A DNA stretch of 8,713 nucleotides from Bacteroidales bacterium Bact_23 (GCA_001603685.1 LUZO01000258.1:1-8713), one strand, 5' to 3'; positions 1 to 6,311 are shown, numbered from the stretch's first letter. Notes: generated by a model from the letters alone, not told the origin. Numbers and translations are program-made.

Positions 1-159
1 ATAATAATTCCTGTTACATGATTTTTTCAATAGCTGCAGGCATTGCGCACAAAGACAGAGATTGCAGCAAACCGGCCCCTGATTGATTTCTTTTTTTTGC
101 ATAAAATTCCGATCCGTTTTTTCTGCAATAATTTTAACCAAAAAAAATCGGCGATTCAT

Positions 160-179
160 TTCCTGCCATAAAGCGGGAA
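160..179. repeat. Small hairpin upstream of cinA
   Basis: TTCCTGC (160-166) and GCGGGAA (173-179) form a 7-bp stem with one G-T wobble and a 6-nt loop. It lies in the gene-free first 248 bp, just upstream of the candidate cinA -7 box. It could be the end of an upstream transcript or a chance dyad, since no strong T-run follows. I found no convincing coding region in positions 1-248: one frame is open only from 3 to 86 and has no recognisable sequence. Confidence 0.25.
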
Positions 180-184
180 TAAGT

Positions 185-192
185 TAATTTTG
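185..192 (+). promoter_or_regulatory. Candidate Bacteroidota-type -7 box for cinA
   Basis: TAATTTTG matches the TAnnTTTG -7 consensus of the Bacteroidota primary sigma factor. It would place the transcript start near 198, giving a leader of about 50 nt before the ATG at 249. The expected -33 TTTG about 19 bp upstream is poor (CCTG at 162-165), so the call rests on the -7 element alone. Confidence 0.35.
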
Positions 193-248
193 CCATTTAC
201 TCTCAGCCGTCAGTTTTCGGCCGGGGCACTTCTCTTCACATTTTACGC

Positions 249-1481
249 ATGAATGCAGAAATCATAACCATAGGCGACGAACTGCTGATCGGGCAGGTTG
301 TTGACACAAACTCCGCCTGGATGGCTGAGCAGCTTAACCTTATCGGAATCAGGGTCGTACAGATTACCAGCATTGCCGACCGCCGCGAACAAATCCTGAC
401 TACGCTTAAGGAAGCATCGTCAAGAGCCGAGATTATTCTGATAAGCGGCGGCCTGGGGCCCACCCGCGACGACATCACCAAAAACACCCTCTGTGAATAT
501 TTCGGCACCCGGCTGGTTTTCAACCAGGAGGCGTTCGACAACATCGTAAGGCTATTCGGAGTGCGGGGCTATACCATAACACCGGTAAACCGCGCTCAGG
601 CCGAACTACCTGAGAGCTGCACCCCGCTGCAGAATGTAAACGGCACCGCCGCCGGAATGTGGTTCGAGGAGAAAGGCACCATTTATGTTTCCATGCCCGG
701 CGTTCCGTTCGAACTGCAGGGGCTGATGACCGATCATGTACTGCCGAGGCTTGCAAAAATCAACGGTCAGAAGATCATCCACCGCACCATTCTTACGCAC
801 GGCGTTGGAGAGTCGTTTCTTGCAGCCAAAATAGAGGCCTGGGAAGATTCGCTGCCCCGACACATCAGGCTGGCATATCTGCCACAGCCGGGTATTGTGA
901 GGCTGAGAATTACAGGAACCGGCACCAACAAACAACTTCTTGAAAATGAAATTGATGAATACGCGAATAAACTCTATGCAATAATTCCAGAATATATTTT
1001 TGGTGAAGGCGAAGACACCATGGAGCTGGTTGTAAGCAAGTTGCTGAAGGAACATGGCTATACCCTTGCCACTGCCGAAAGTTGCACCGGCGGCTACATT
1101 GCCCACCTGATTACCGGCCACGCCGGAAGTTCAGAGTTTTTCAAGGGGGCGGTGGTGGCCTACTCAAATGAGATTAAGGAGAACATCCTGGGCGTATCGG
1201 AAGATACCCTTTCCCATTATGGAGCGGTCAGCCGCGAAACCGTTTTCGAAATGGCAGCCGGCATTGTCAGGCATTTTCATGTTGACTGCGCCATTGCCGT
1301 TTCGGGCATTGCCGGCCCGGGTGGCGGAACCGCCGAAAAACCGGTTGGCACCACCTGGATATCCGTACTTTCGCCCAAAGGCGCCGAAACCAGAATGTTT
1401 ACTTTCGGTGAGCACCGCGGGCGCAACATCCGCAGGGCTGCACTGGCTGCACTCGATATGCTGAGAAAGCAATTGATTTGA
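249..1481 (+). CDS. cinA: CinA-family protein (nicotinamide-nucleotide amidohydrolase / MocF-like domain)
   Basis: This is a complete two-domain CinA of 410 residues, a usual length for the family. The N-terminal molybdopterin-binding-like (COG1058) domain carries GDELLIGQVVDTNS (9-22) and SGGLGPTRDD (66-75). The C-terminal PncC-type domain, from about residue 255, carries TAESCTGG (275-282) and the glycine-rich AVSGIAGPGGGT (350-361) followed by KPVGTT. In characterised homologues the C-terminal domain deamidates nicotinamide mononucleotide to nicotinate mononucleotide in pyridine-nucleotide salvage. The N-terminal domain has been linked to ADP-ribose pyrophosphatase activity in some family members. 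The protein should be cytoplasmic. The ATG at 249 is chosen because the conserved N-terminal strand starts at residue 4; no Shine-Dalgarno is visible. All motifs are intact. The competence name is historical and nothing here suggests a competence locus. A strong terminator follows, so it is probably transcribed alone. Confidence 0.96.
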   Translation: MNAEIITIGDELLIGQVVDTNSAWMAEQLNLIGIRVVQITSIADRREQILTTLKEASSRAEIILISGGLGPTRDDITKNTLCEYFGTRLVFNQEAFDNIVRLFGVRGYTITPVNRAQAELPESCTPLQNVNGTAAGMWFEEKGTIYVSMPGVPFELQGLMTDHVLPRLAKINGQKIIHRTILTHGVGESFLAAKIEAWEDSLPRHIRLAYLPQPGIVRLRITGTGTNKQLLENEIDEYANKLYAIIPEYIFGEGEDTMELVVSKLLKEHGYTLATAESCTGGYIAHLITGHAGSSEFFKGAVVAYSNEIKENILGVSEDTLSHYGAVSRETVFEMAAGIVRHFHVDCAIAVSGIAGPGGGTAEKPVGTTWISVLSPKGAETRMFTFGEHRGRNIRRAALAALDMLRKQLI

Positions 1482-1531
1482 AACGGGGAAACAATAATCA
1501 GGCTTAAAACATGCAAATAATTACAACAAAA

Positions 1532-1586
1532 TTGCCTGCCCCGTTTTTTACTAAAAAACAGAGCAGGCAAAGGGTTATTCTTTTTT
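1532..1586. terminator. Nested hairpin terminator between cinA and the convergent PepSY-like gene
   Basis: The outer perfect 8-bp arms are TTGCCTGC (1532-1539) and GCAGGCAA (1563-1570). A 3x3 internal loop (CCC/AGA) leads to an inner perfect 7-bp stem, GTTTTTT (1543-1549) and AAAAAAC (1553-1559), closed by an ACT triloop. On the plus strand the hairpin is followed at 1577-1586 by a T-rich stretch containing six consecutive Ts. It lies 50 bp after the cinA stop. The minus-strand gene ending at 1673 converges on it, so it may stop both transcripts. Confidence 0.75.
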
Positions 1587-1591
1587 GAGCC

Positions 1592-1623
1592 TCAGATTCC
1601 GGGTAAATCAGATTCCGGATAAA
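1592..1623. repeat. Tandem 16-bp direct repeat
   Basis: TCAGATTCCGGGTAAA (1592-1607) is followed immediately by TCAGATTCCGGATAAA (1608-1623), with one G-to-A difference. It lies in the convergent intergenic spacer, just past the terminator. This looks like a recent local duplication; no function is implied by position. Confidence 0.85.
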
Positions 1624-1672
1624 AACCGGCGCGATACCAGAGCAGGCTTTTTAGAACAAAAATAGTTGATTA

Positions 1673-2116
1673 TCAAATATCTATCCGGATAAATTCACCT
1701 TTTAAGGTGAATTCCAGATCCAAATCATTATCGAGGCCAACTTTCTGGTTTTTGCCTTTCAGTTTCCATTCGATAATTACATTATCCGGATAATTTGCTT
1801 TCACATAGGCAGCTATTTTTGGGGGAATAACGCTTGCTGGCAAAGCAGTTTTTCCGTCAATTTTGATAATTTCGGATTTGCTGTTAAAATCGAGCTCTGT
1901 TTTGTTGCTAAGCTTTATTTCATACTTTTTCGACAGTCCCTCCCTGTCAATTTCAGCTTTAATGATTTTTTGTTCGGGAAAATGTTTGCCGATATAAGTT
2001 TTAATAGCCTGTGGAATCTCCTTTTCGGTGATTATTTTCTCCTGGCCGAAAGCGGTAAAGGAGAGTAAAAGCAGCGTAAATACAAAGAATTTACTGAGGT
2101 TTTTTGGTTGTTTCAT
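1673..2116 (-). CDS. PepSY-like (BLIP-fold-like) exported protein
   Basis: This is a 147-residue secreted protein. Residues 1-24 form a Sec signal peptide, with basic residues at 2-9, a hydrophobic core FFVFTLLLLSF (10-20) and likely cleavage in TAFG|QE. The mature part holds two similar halves, about 34-87 and 96-146. Each starts with a helix ending near an aromatic-Pro pair (KHFPEQKI and ANYPDNVI) and continues into strands ending in an Ile-Asp pair (IIKID, FIRID). This is the pattern of the PepSY-like family common in Bacteroidota (Pfam PF11396, formerly DUF2874), whose members have no settled biochemical role. A periplasmic location is inferred. It is the last of six minus-strand genes, 146 bp after the barrel-like gene, with no clear promoter of its own. 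The gene is AT-rich: G+C is 43 of 120 bases in 1681-1800. The ATG at 2116 is chosen because the signal peptide follows it directly. Confidence 0.75.
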   Translation of the reverse strand: MKQPKNLSKFFVFTLLLLSFTAFGQEKIITEKEIPQAIKTYIGKHFPEQKIIKAEIDREGLSKKYEIKLSNKTELDFNSKSEIIKIDGKTALPASVIPPKIAAYVKANYPDNVIIEWKLKGKNQKVGLDNDLDLEFTLKGEFIRIDI

Positions 2117-2262
2117 GGTTTTTGAGTTTTATTTTTCTCCACTTTTCAGGGAATTTGTCTTTCTGTCATCTTCACAATGCAACTATCCGGCATATTCCAT
2201 ATCGGCATTCAGAAACCAACAGCAATTGTTTCAAAATGTTTTATGGTGAGGTGCAGCTTTCG

Positions 2263-2961
2263 TCAGAAGATTCCAAACTTAGCCGAGAAACTGCCGCTAA
2301 AGCCATTCAGAACTTTTTCATCCAGTCCTCTTGAATCGACGGAGGAAACGAAGCGATAGGTTCCGCCCAAACCCAGCCTCATCCAATGGGTAATGTTTAA
2401 CTCCACTTCCACACCCGGCTCCGCAATCAGGAAGGCTCCCGCCTGTTCTACAAAAAAATCATCATAATCATAGGGGTGATAGCGATGTGGAAGCCTGTTA
2501 TATGACATCCCGCCAACGCCCAGCAAAACCGGAAACGACAAATGGATGGGGTACCTGGGCATAATAATTGGCTCAATCAGCAGGCCGCCATATCCTCCGG
2601 CATAATTATACTCATCCGGTTCGCCTGCCGCTCTCTGAAAAAACTCCGAAACAAAGCCTTTACCTGCAAATCCAAGAGCCAGGCTATGATTTGCAATCAT
2701 AGCCATGGCAATGCCTCCGCTTAATGCATCATGGTCATCAATCTGCGAAAAACCGGCATTAAACCCGAAATAAAAACCTGTATGACTGCCCTTGCCTGTG
2801 AGGGTCTGGATTTCATCATTACCGCGGTTGCTGCGGCCACGGTCGCGCCTCTCGTTTCGGTTCTCCTTTTTGTTTCCAAACAGGCGGAAGGTATCCTGAG
2901 CAACAAGGCATTGTACAGAAAATAGTGTCAAAATGGAGAGAAGAAAAACTTTCCTTTTCAT
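2263..2961 (-). CDS. Putative small outer-membrane beta-barrel protein
   Basis: This is a 232-residue exported protein whose family I do not recognise. The signal peptide is MKRK plus a hydrophobic core, with likely cleavage after LVA (residue 21). Cys18 does not sit in a good lipobox, so a lipoprotein is unlikely. Next comes a short, very polar linker rich in Asn, Arg and Lys (about 30-50). From about residue 60, Gly/aromatic-rich alternating strands follow: GFYFGFNAGF, a Gly-rich stretch at 122-127, LLGVGGMSYN, MRLGLGGTYRF. The chain ends in FSAKFGIF with a terminal Phe, as in many outer-membrane barrels. About eight strands would fit the size. It could act as a surface or envelope-stress product of the sigma operon upstream; that is inference from position. 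The ATG at 2961 directly precedes the signal peptide. It lies 90 bp downstream of the GIN gene stop. Confidence 0.6.
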   Translation of the reverse strand: MKRKVFLLSILTLFSVQCLVAQDTFRLFGNKKENRNERRDRGRSNRGNDEIQTLTGKGSHTGFYFGFNAGFSQIDDHDALSGGIAMAMIANHSLALGFAGKGFVSEFFQRAAGEPDEYNYAGGYGGLLIEPIIMPRYPIHLSFPVLLGVGGMSYNRLPHRYHPYDYDDFFVEQAGAFLIAEPGVEVELNITHWMRLGLGGTYRFVSSVDSRGLDEKVLNGFSGSFSAKFGIF

Positions 2962-3008
2962 GATTTTCGATTTTTGCTTTTTAAATTTTGATAAAATTGC
3001 TTACTTGA

Positions 3009-3043
3009 GCGGATATTTCCGGTTTATGCCGCATCTCATCCGC
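3009..3043. repeat. Inverted repeat between the GIN gene and the barrel-like gene
   Basis: GCGGAT (3009-3014) and ATCCGC (3038-3043) are perfect 6-bp arms around a 23-nt interior that can itself pair CCG with CGG. It begins 9 bp beyond the GIN stop in the direction of transcription. No convincing T-run follows on the minus strand, so an RNA-processing hairpin or chance is as likely as a terminator. Confidence 0.3.
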
Positions 3044-3051
3044 AGTCAGAT

Positions 3052-3795
3052 TTAAAACCTGAGTATTTTCCCTGATCCGCTGATATGGCTGACTATGACA
3101 GGATTGCCGCGATAATATACACAACCACTACCCGAAATCCAGGCTTCGATAAAATCGTCCACATCAATATAGGTGCTGCCACTACCCGAAATATACACAT
3201 TACACTTTTCCAGTTCAAGTTCTCTGGCATCTATTCCGCCCGAGCCGGAAATATGCAGTTCGGCATTTTCTGCTTCTCCTTCGATTTCAATCCCCCCCGA
3301 TCCTGAAACTCTGGCTTCCAACGAAATAGCATGAAAATGACATTCAACCGACCCCGAGCCCGATACCTTAACTTCAGCTTTATCACAGTTAAATGCCTCG
3401 CACTCAATACTGCCGGAACCGGACAGATTGACAGCCATAAGATCAGGCGTGTACAAATAAACCTCAACAGGGTAATGCTCACGGATATTGTAGCCAATCC
3501 TGAAACCAATGTGCACCCTGTTGCCAGCTGTATAGATATCTACATAAGGCAATACATTCGACTCGCCTTTTATCTCAATGCGGGTGCTGTCGGATTTAAA
3601 AACAAACACTCTGAAATTTCCCCCTGAAAAAACTTCAGAAAACGGGGCGGATGCCTGATGCCGGGTTACCACATCGTAATTTCCCTCAATCCTCTCGCGG
3701 GCGCAACCCGTGAGCAGAGAAACCAACAGCAGTGCAATAATGGGAATGCGTGCTGCCATTGAGTTTATTACCAATTCATTTTTTTTAGCTTTCAT
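3052..3795 (-). CDS. Head-GIN domain (DUF2807) lipoprotein
   Basis: From the ATG at 3795 the product is 247 residues. The signal peptide starts MKAKK, has a hydrophobic core IPIIALLLVSLL and ends in the lipobox LLTGC, so it should be a lipoprotein. The body matches the head-GIN / DUF2807 family (Pfam PF10988, 'putative auto-transporter adhesin'), which is abundant in Bacteroidota and of unproven function. Its hallmark is seven SGSG motifs spaced 18-20 residues apart through the C-terminal half, the ladder expected of a right-handed beta-helix. The last ends in SGSGKILRF at the C-terminus. Start choice: the frame is open to a TTG at 3819, but that codon overlaps the conserved promoter at 3818-3850, so a transcript from that promoter could not include it. 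The ATG at 3759 is also possible and would give a shorter, still complete signal peptide. A 136-bp gap and its own promoter separate it from the DUF4097-like gene. Confidence 0.88.
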   Translation of the reverse strand: MKAKKNELVINSMAARIPIIALLLVSLLTGCARERIEGNYDVVTRHQASAPFSEVFSGGNFRVFVFKSDSTRIEIKGESNVLPYVDIYTAGNRVHIGFRIGYNIREHYPVEVYLYTPDLMAVNLSGSGSIECEAFNCDKAEVKVSGSGSVECHFHAISLEARVSGSGGIEIEGEAENAELHISGSGGIDARELELEKCNVYISGSGSTYIDVDDFIEAWISGSGCVYYRGNPVIVSHISGSGKILRF

Positions 3796-3817
3796 AACTT
3801 TTATCAGTTGTTGAACC

Positions 3818-3850
3818 AATGACAGCAGAACCTGATTAGGGTTGGAAAAA
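3818..3850 (-). promoter_or_regulatory. Putative ECF-sigma promoter, copy 2 (head-GIN gene)
   Basis: Read on the minus strand: TTTTTCCAACC (3850-3840), 14 nt, then CTGTCATT (3825-3818). The flanking blocks and the spacing are identical to the copy upstream of the sigma gene (6311-6279), while the 14-nt spacers share only 3 bases, as expected if only the -35 and -10 elements are selected. The AAC-type -35 and GTC-type -10 resemble the general ECF promoter plan. The transcript would start near 3813, about 18 nt before the ATG at 3795. The conservation is seen directly; promoter activity is inferred. Confidence 0.7.
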
Positions 3851-3884
3851 TCAATCTGTTTTTTGAATTATTTTTATGAAAATC

Positions 3885-3911
3885 AATCAACAATATGCTA
3901 TTCTGTTGATT
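3885..3911 (-). terminator. Weak hairpin downstream of the DUF4097-like gene
   Basis: AATCAACA (3885-3892) and TGTTGATT (3904-3911) form an 8-bp AT-rich stem with an 11-nt loop. It lies 45 bp beyond the stop at 3956 and before the promoter of the next gene. On the minus strand it is followed by GATTTTC, a weak T-tract. It could cause partial termination between the two transcripts. Confidence 0.35.
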
Positions 3912-3955
3912 TTCAATATACCACACAACACCAATTATTACAAAGCATGAAGCCA

Positions 3956-5083
3956 TCAGTCGTTCAGAAGGGTTAACGAGCCGGACTTTAGCGACAGCGT
4001 AACCTGCGCTCCCCCACTATGTCCAAACTCACCGTACGCTTTCATGGTTCCGGCCGCGGCATTCAGCGTTTCCTTTTTCAGGCGGCTGTCCACTGACATT
4101 GGAATATTCAGCATGGTTTTGGCATCATAATTCAGATCGACGGAATAAGATGACTGCCTGTTCAGGAAGCAGGCCACATCGGTATATTCAGATCTGATGT
4201 AGATATTGCGGAAGTTGCGCGAAACCTTGTTTAGTTTCAGTTCGCCATATTTCGTCCGTAAAGTGCAACCCGACTCCAACGAGTTGATCTGGATACGCGA
4301 AAAGGAAGCATCCCCATTGACGGCAGTACAGCTTTTTACATTGATTTTATCGCGTACCGAGTTCAGCTCCAGAATATTTACCTTCTCCAGATTTATGGTT
4401 GACGACCGACTGTTGAGGGTGATATTTGCAGCCTGCTGAACCGAAAGTTCGGAATAGCTGATATCAATCTGTGAATGGCCGGTTTCCTGGAGCATAGCAG
4501 AGCCATATTCGAGCTTCAGCTTAAAAATGCCTGAAAAATCTCTGGCTTGCATATCTCCATTGGCCAGATTGATATCGACATTTGCCCGGAAACTGTCCAT
4601 ATAAATATTTCCGAACTTATTCGACACCTTCACCGGGTTATCGGCAGGCAGATAAACGGTATAGTTGATTTGCAGATTATTGCCGGTATTAATCAACTTG
4701 CCGGCGTAGCTCACCACATCTTTCCAGAAGGTGGTGCTATTGTCGTGAAATATGGTGCGAGCGCTGATAAAGGTGGCGGTTGACACCATTTCGCAATCAA
4801 TGGACGAAATGATTTTATTTAGCTTCTCCTGTTGTTTGGAGCGAACGGAAATGCTGACCTCAAACCTGACCGAATCTTTCTCCCACGACATAACATTCAC
4901 ATTTCCATATTTATTGTACACCTGAACCTCTATTCCAGGTTTCAGGCGAAAACTTCTGCTTTCCACGCTTGTTTCCGAGAACATCTGTGCGTTTGCCATC
5001 AGAGGATTCAGCCATGCAGCGTACAGTAAAACGGTTAGGAAGGCCAGAGCTTTTGTTTTCATATCATTTTTCTGATTTGGCAT
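3956..5083 (-). CDS. Exported DUF4097-like beta-repeat protein
   Basis: This is a 375-residue exported protein. The signal peptide ends in LMANAQ, with likely cleavage after Ala32. The mature chain is rich in short strands with recurring [KE]-[YF]-G turns: NKYGNVNV (57-64), NKFGNIYM (155-162), EYGSAML (192-198), KYGELKL (278-284), and the variant EYTDVACF (299-306). It ends with a Gly-rich segment and alternating strands (354-372). This is the architecture of DUF4097/adhesin-like proteins, which in Bacteroidota often sit directly after a sigma/anti-sigma pair; function is unknown. A stacked beta-solenoid in the periplasm or on the outer membrane is the likely form. It starts 15 bp after the anti-sigma stop, so it is probably co-transcribed. 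A second in-frame ATG at 5062 gives MKTKALAF, a more typical signal-peptide start and similar to the MK starts of neighbouring genes. I cannot decide between the two. Confidence 0.75.
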   Translation of the reverse strand: MPNQKNDMKTKALAFLTVLLYAAWLNPLMANAQMFSETSVESRSFRLKPGIEVQVYNKYGNVNVMSWEKDSVRFEVSISVRSKQQEKLNKIISSIDCEMVSTATFISARTIFHDNSTTFWKDVVSYAGKLINTGNNLQINYTVYLPADNPVKVSNKFGNIYMDSFRANVDINLANGDMQARDFSGIFKLKLEYGSAMLQETGHSQIDISYSELSVQQAANITLNSRSSTINLEKVNILELNSVRDKINVKSCTAVNGDASFSRIQINSLESGCTLRTKYGELKLNKVSRNFRNIYIRSEYTDVACFLNRQSSYSVDLNYDAKTMLNIPMSVDSRLKKETLNAAAGTMKAYGEFGHSGGAQVTLSLKSGSLTLLND

Positions 5084-5098
5084 TTCAAATTCTCAGAC

Positions 5099-5683
5099 TC
5101 AAAGTATCGTCTCCTGAAAATCGTTTCCGGAACCTTCGCTGTCTGATTTTTTAAGTTCGGTGACTATCTGATCCAGAATTTCGAGTTTAATCCGGTATAT
5201 TCTAATGATTGCTTCAATAACCTTTTCATCGGCGCTGCTTTCAGCCAGGTCGTTTTTCAACTCATTCCGGTGCAAATCCATTGCATTGAACTCTTCTTTC
5301 AAATCTTCAATTATTTCCGGATAATCCTGAGCGTAAGCCAGCAACTCATCTTCGCGGATTTTCACCTGCGAGGTGTAAAACGCCTCGGCATCAGCCAGCT
5401 CCTTCAATTCTGCAGGCATTTCCCGGCTTATGGTTTCACCAACCCGGGCATTCTGCCGTTTGCTGTCGCGGTAATCGTTCAGCATCCATGCCGAAGCAAA
5501 AATCAGCACGGCAGCAGCTATCCTTTTTGCATAAAAAACAATCTGCCGCTTTTTGTACGGGGCGGTTTTGAAAATTTTCTTTTCAACAACAGCCCACGCC
5601 TCTCCCGGCACCTCGAAGGTGTCGAACGCTTCGGCATGCTCCCGAACAAACTTTTCTAACACATCCTCTTTTTTCATTTCCAT
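5099..5683 (-). CDS. Putative membrane-anchored anti-sigma factor
   Basis: This is a 194-residue protein with one predicted membrane segment at about 50-68 (FYAKRIAAAVLIFASAWML), preceded by basic residues (KKR, 44-46). That suggests N-terminus in, C-terminus out. The cytoplasmic part is about 48 residues and includes the short acidic/aromatic region FEVPGEAWAVVEKKI, resembling the N-termini of Bacteroidota anti-sigma proteins. There is no cysteine, so it is not a zinc anti-sigma (ZAS) domain. The C-terminal part, about 85-182, is strongly charged and helical, probably coiled coil, and would lie in the periplasm as sensor or dimerisation region. It begins 6 bp after the sigma stop, a spacing that implies translational coupling and is the main support for the anti-sigma call. 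The ATG at 5677 is an alternative start two codons later. It could also be a scaffold rather than a true anti-sigma factor. Confidence 0.65.
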   Translation of the reverse strand: MEMKKEDVLEKFVREHAEAFDTFEVPGEAWAVVEKKIFKTAPYKKRQIVFYAKRIAAAVLIFASAWMLNDYRDSKRQNARVGETISREMPAELKELADAEAFYTSQVKIREDELLAYAQDYPEIIEDLKEEFNAMDLHRNELKNDLAESSADEKVIEAIIRIYRIKLEILDQIVTELKKSDSEGSGNDFQETIL

Positions 5684-5689
5684 TTCTTT

Positions 5690-6250
5690 TCAGATTGAAA
5701 AATCAGGCATTCCCAGCAAAATATCCTTTACCATCTGCCTGGCCCGCATAAACTGAGTTTTGGAGGTGGATTCCGATATCTGCATTATTTCAGCAATCTC
5801 GGAATGATCGTACCCTTCAATGAGATAAAGCGAGAAAATTATCCTTGCTCCATGCGGCAATTGATCCATCGCCCTCTTCACCCTTGCCACATCCAGCCGG
5901 AGTTTCTCCTCATCAACTACTTCATCAGCCGCTGCCAGATCAGGAGGATCCTCATCAACCATAGACATCTGCCTTTTCTTCTTCACCGCATTGATACAGC
6001 GGTTTATCATGATTTTCTTGAGCCAGGCGCCAAAAGTCGATTCAAACCTGAATGAACTCAGATGGGTGAATGCCTCAATAAATCCTTCCTGAAGCATATC
6101 ACGGGCATCCTCGGCATTGTTCATCATACGGTAGCAAATGTTGTACATAGACTTTGCATATTCGCTGTACAATTCATTGTGAGCGATGCGGCTACCGGCT
6201 TTACAAGCCTCAACCAACTGCCTGTGTTTATCATATTTCCCGGAGCTCAA
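5690..6250 (-). CDS. ECF-family RNA polymerase sigma factor
   Basis: This 186-residue protein has both sigma domains. Region 2 covers about 20-92, with NAEDARDMLQEGFIEAF (45-61) and the -10-recognition stretch ESTFGAWLKKIMINRCINAV (70-89). An acidic linker (about 99-116) leads to region 4 at 125-177, with LPHGARIIFSLYLIEGYDHS and the helix-turn-helix EIAEIMQISESTSKTQFMRAR (151-171). It directs polymerase to a dedicated promoter set and is presumably held by the membrane protein encoded 6 bp downstream. The start is a TTG at 6250. An in-frame TGA lies at 6262-6260 and the next in-frame ATG is codon 35, inside region 2, so TTG is the best available start. A putative self-recognised promoter lies 29 bp upstream. 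Sigma identity is secure; its signal is unknown. Confidence 0.93.
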   Translation of the reverse strand: MSSGKYDKHRQLVEACKAGSRIAHNELYSEYAKSMYNICYRMMNNAEDARDMLQEGFIEAFTHLSSFRFESTFGAWLKKIMINRCINAVKKKRQMSMVDEDPPDLAAADEVVDEEKLRLDVARVKRAMDQLPHGARIIFSLYLIEGYDHSEIAEIMQISESTSKTQFMRARQMVKDILLGMPDFSI

Positions 6251-6278
6251 GCGATCTGTTCAGGTTTCTTTTGTTGTT

Positions 6279-6311
6279 AATGACAGTGTAAAGGTGAAAA
6301 GGTTGGAAAAA
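6279..6311 (-). promoter_or_regulatory. Putative autoregulatory ECF-sigma promoter, copy 1
   Basis: Read on the minus strand: TTTTTCCAACC (6311-6301), 14 nt, then CTGTCATT (6286-6279). The likely transcript start near 6274 leaves a leader of about 24 nt before the TTG start at 6250. It has the same blocks and the same spacing as the copy upstream of the head-GIN gene. Autoregulation is typical of ECF sigma operons; here it is inferred from the shared motif. Confidence 0.72.

Noticed and set aside
224..238. GGGCAC-N5-TTCA upstream of cinA as a sigma-54 promoter
   Set aside because: The -24 half is close, but the essential GC of the -12 element is CA here.
606..1121. Minus-strand 171-codon frame opposite cinA
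   Set aside because: It lies wholly antisense to the conserved cinA sequence and shows no recognisable domain.
1682..1794. Repeated TCCGGATAA, including the palindrome ATTATCCGGATAAT at 1781-1794
   Set aside because: Two of the copies are inside the PepSY-like coding sequence and follow from its codons; another copy at 5317-5325 is within the anti-sigma gene. No regulatory placement is evident.
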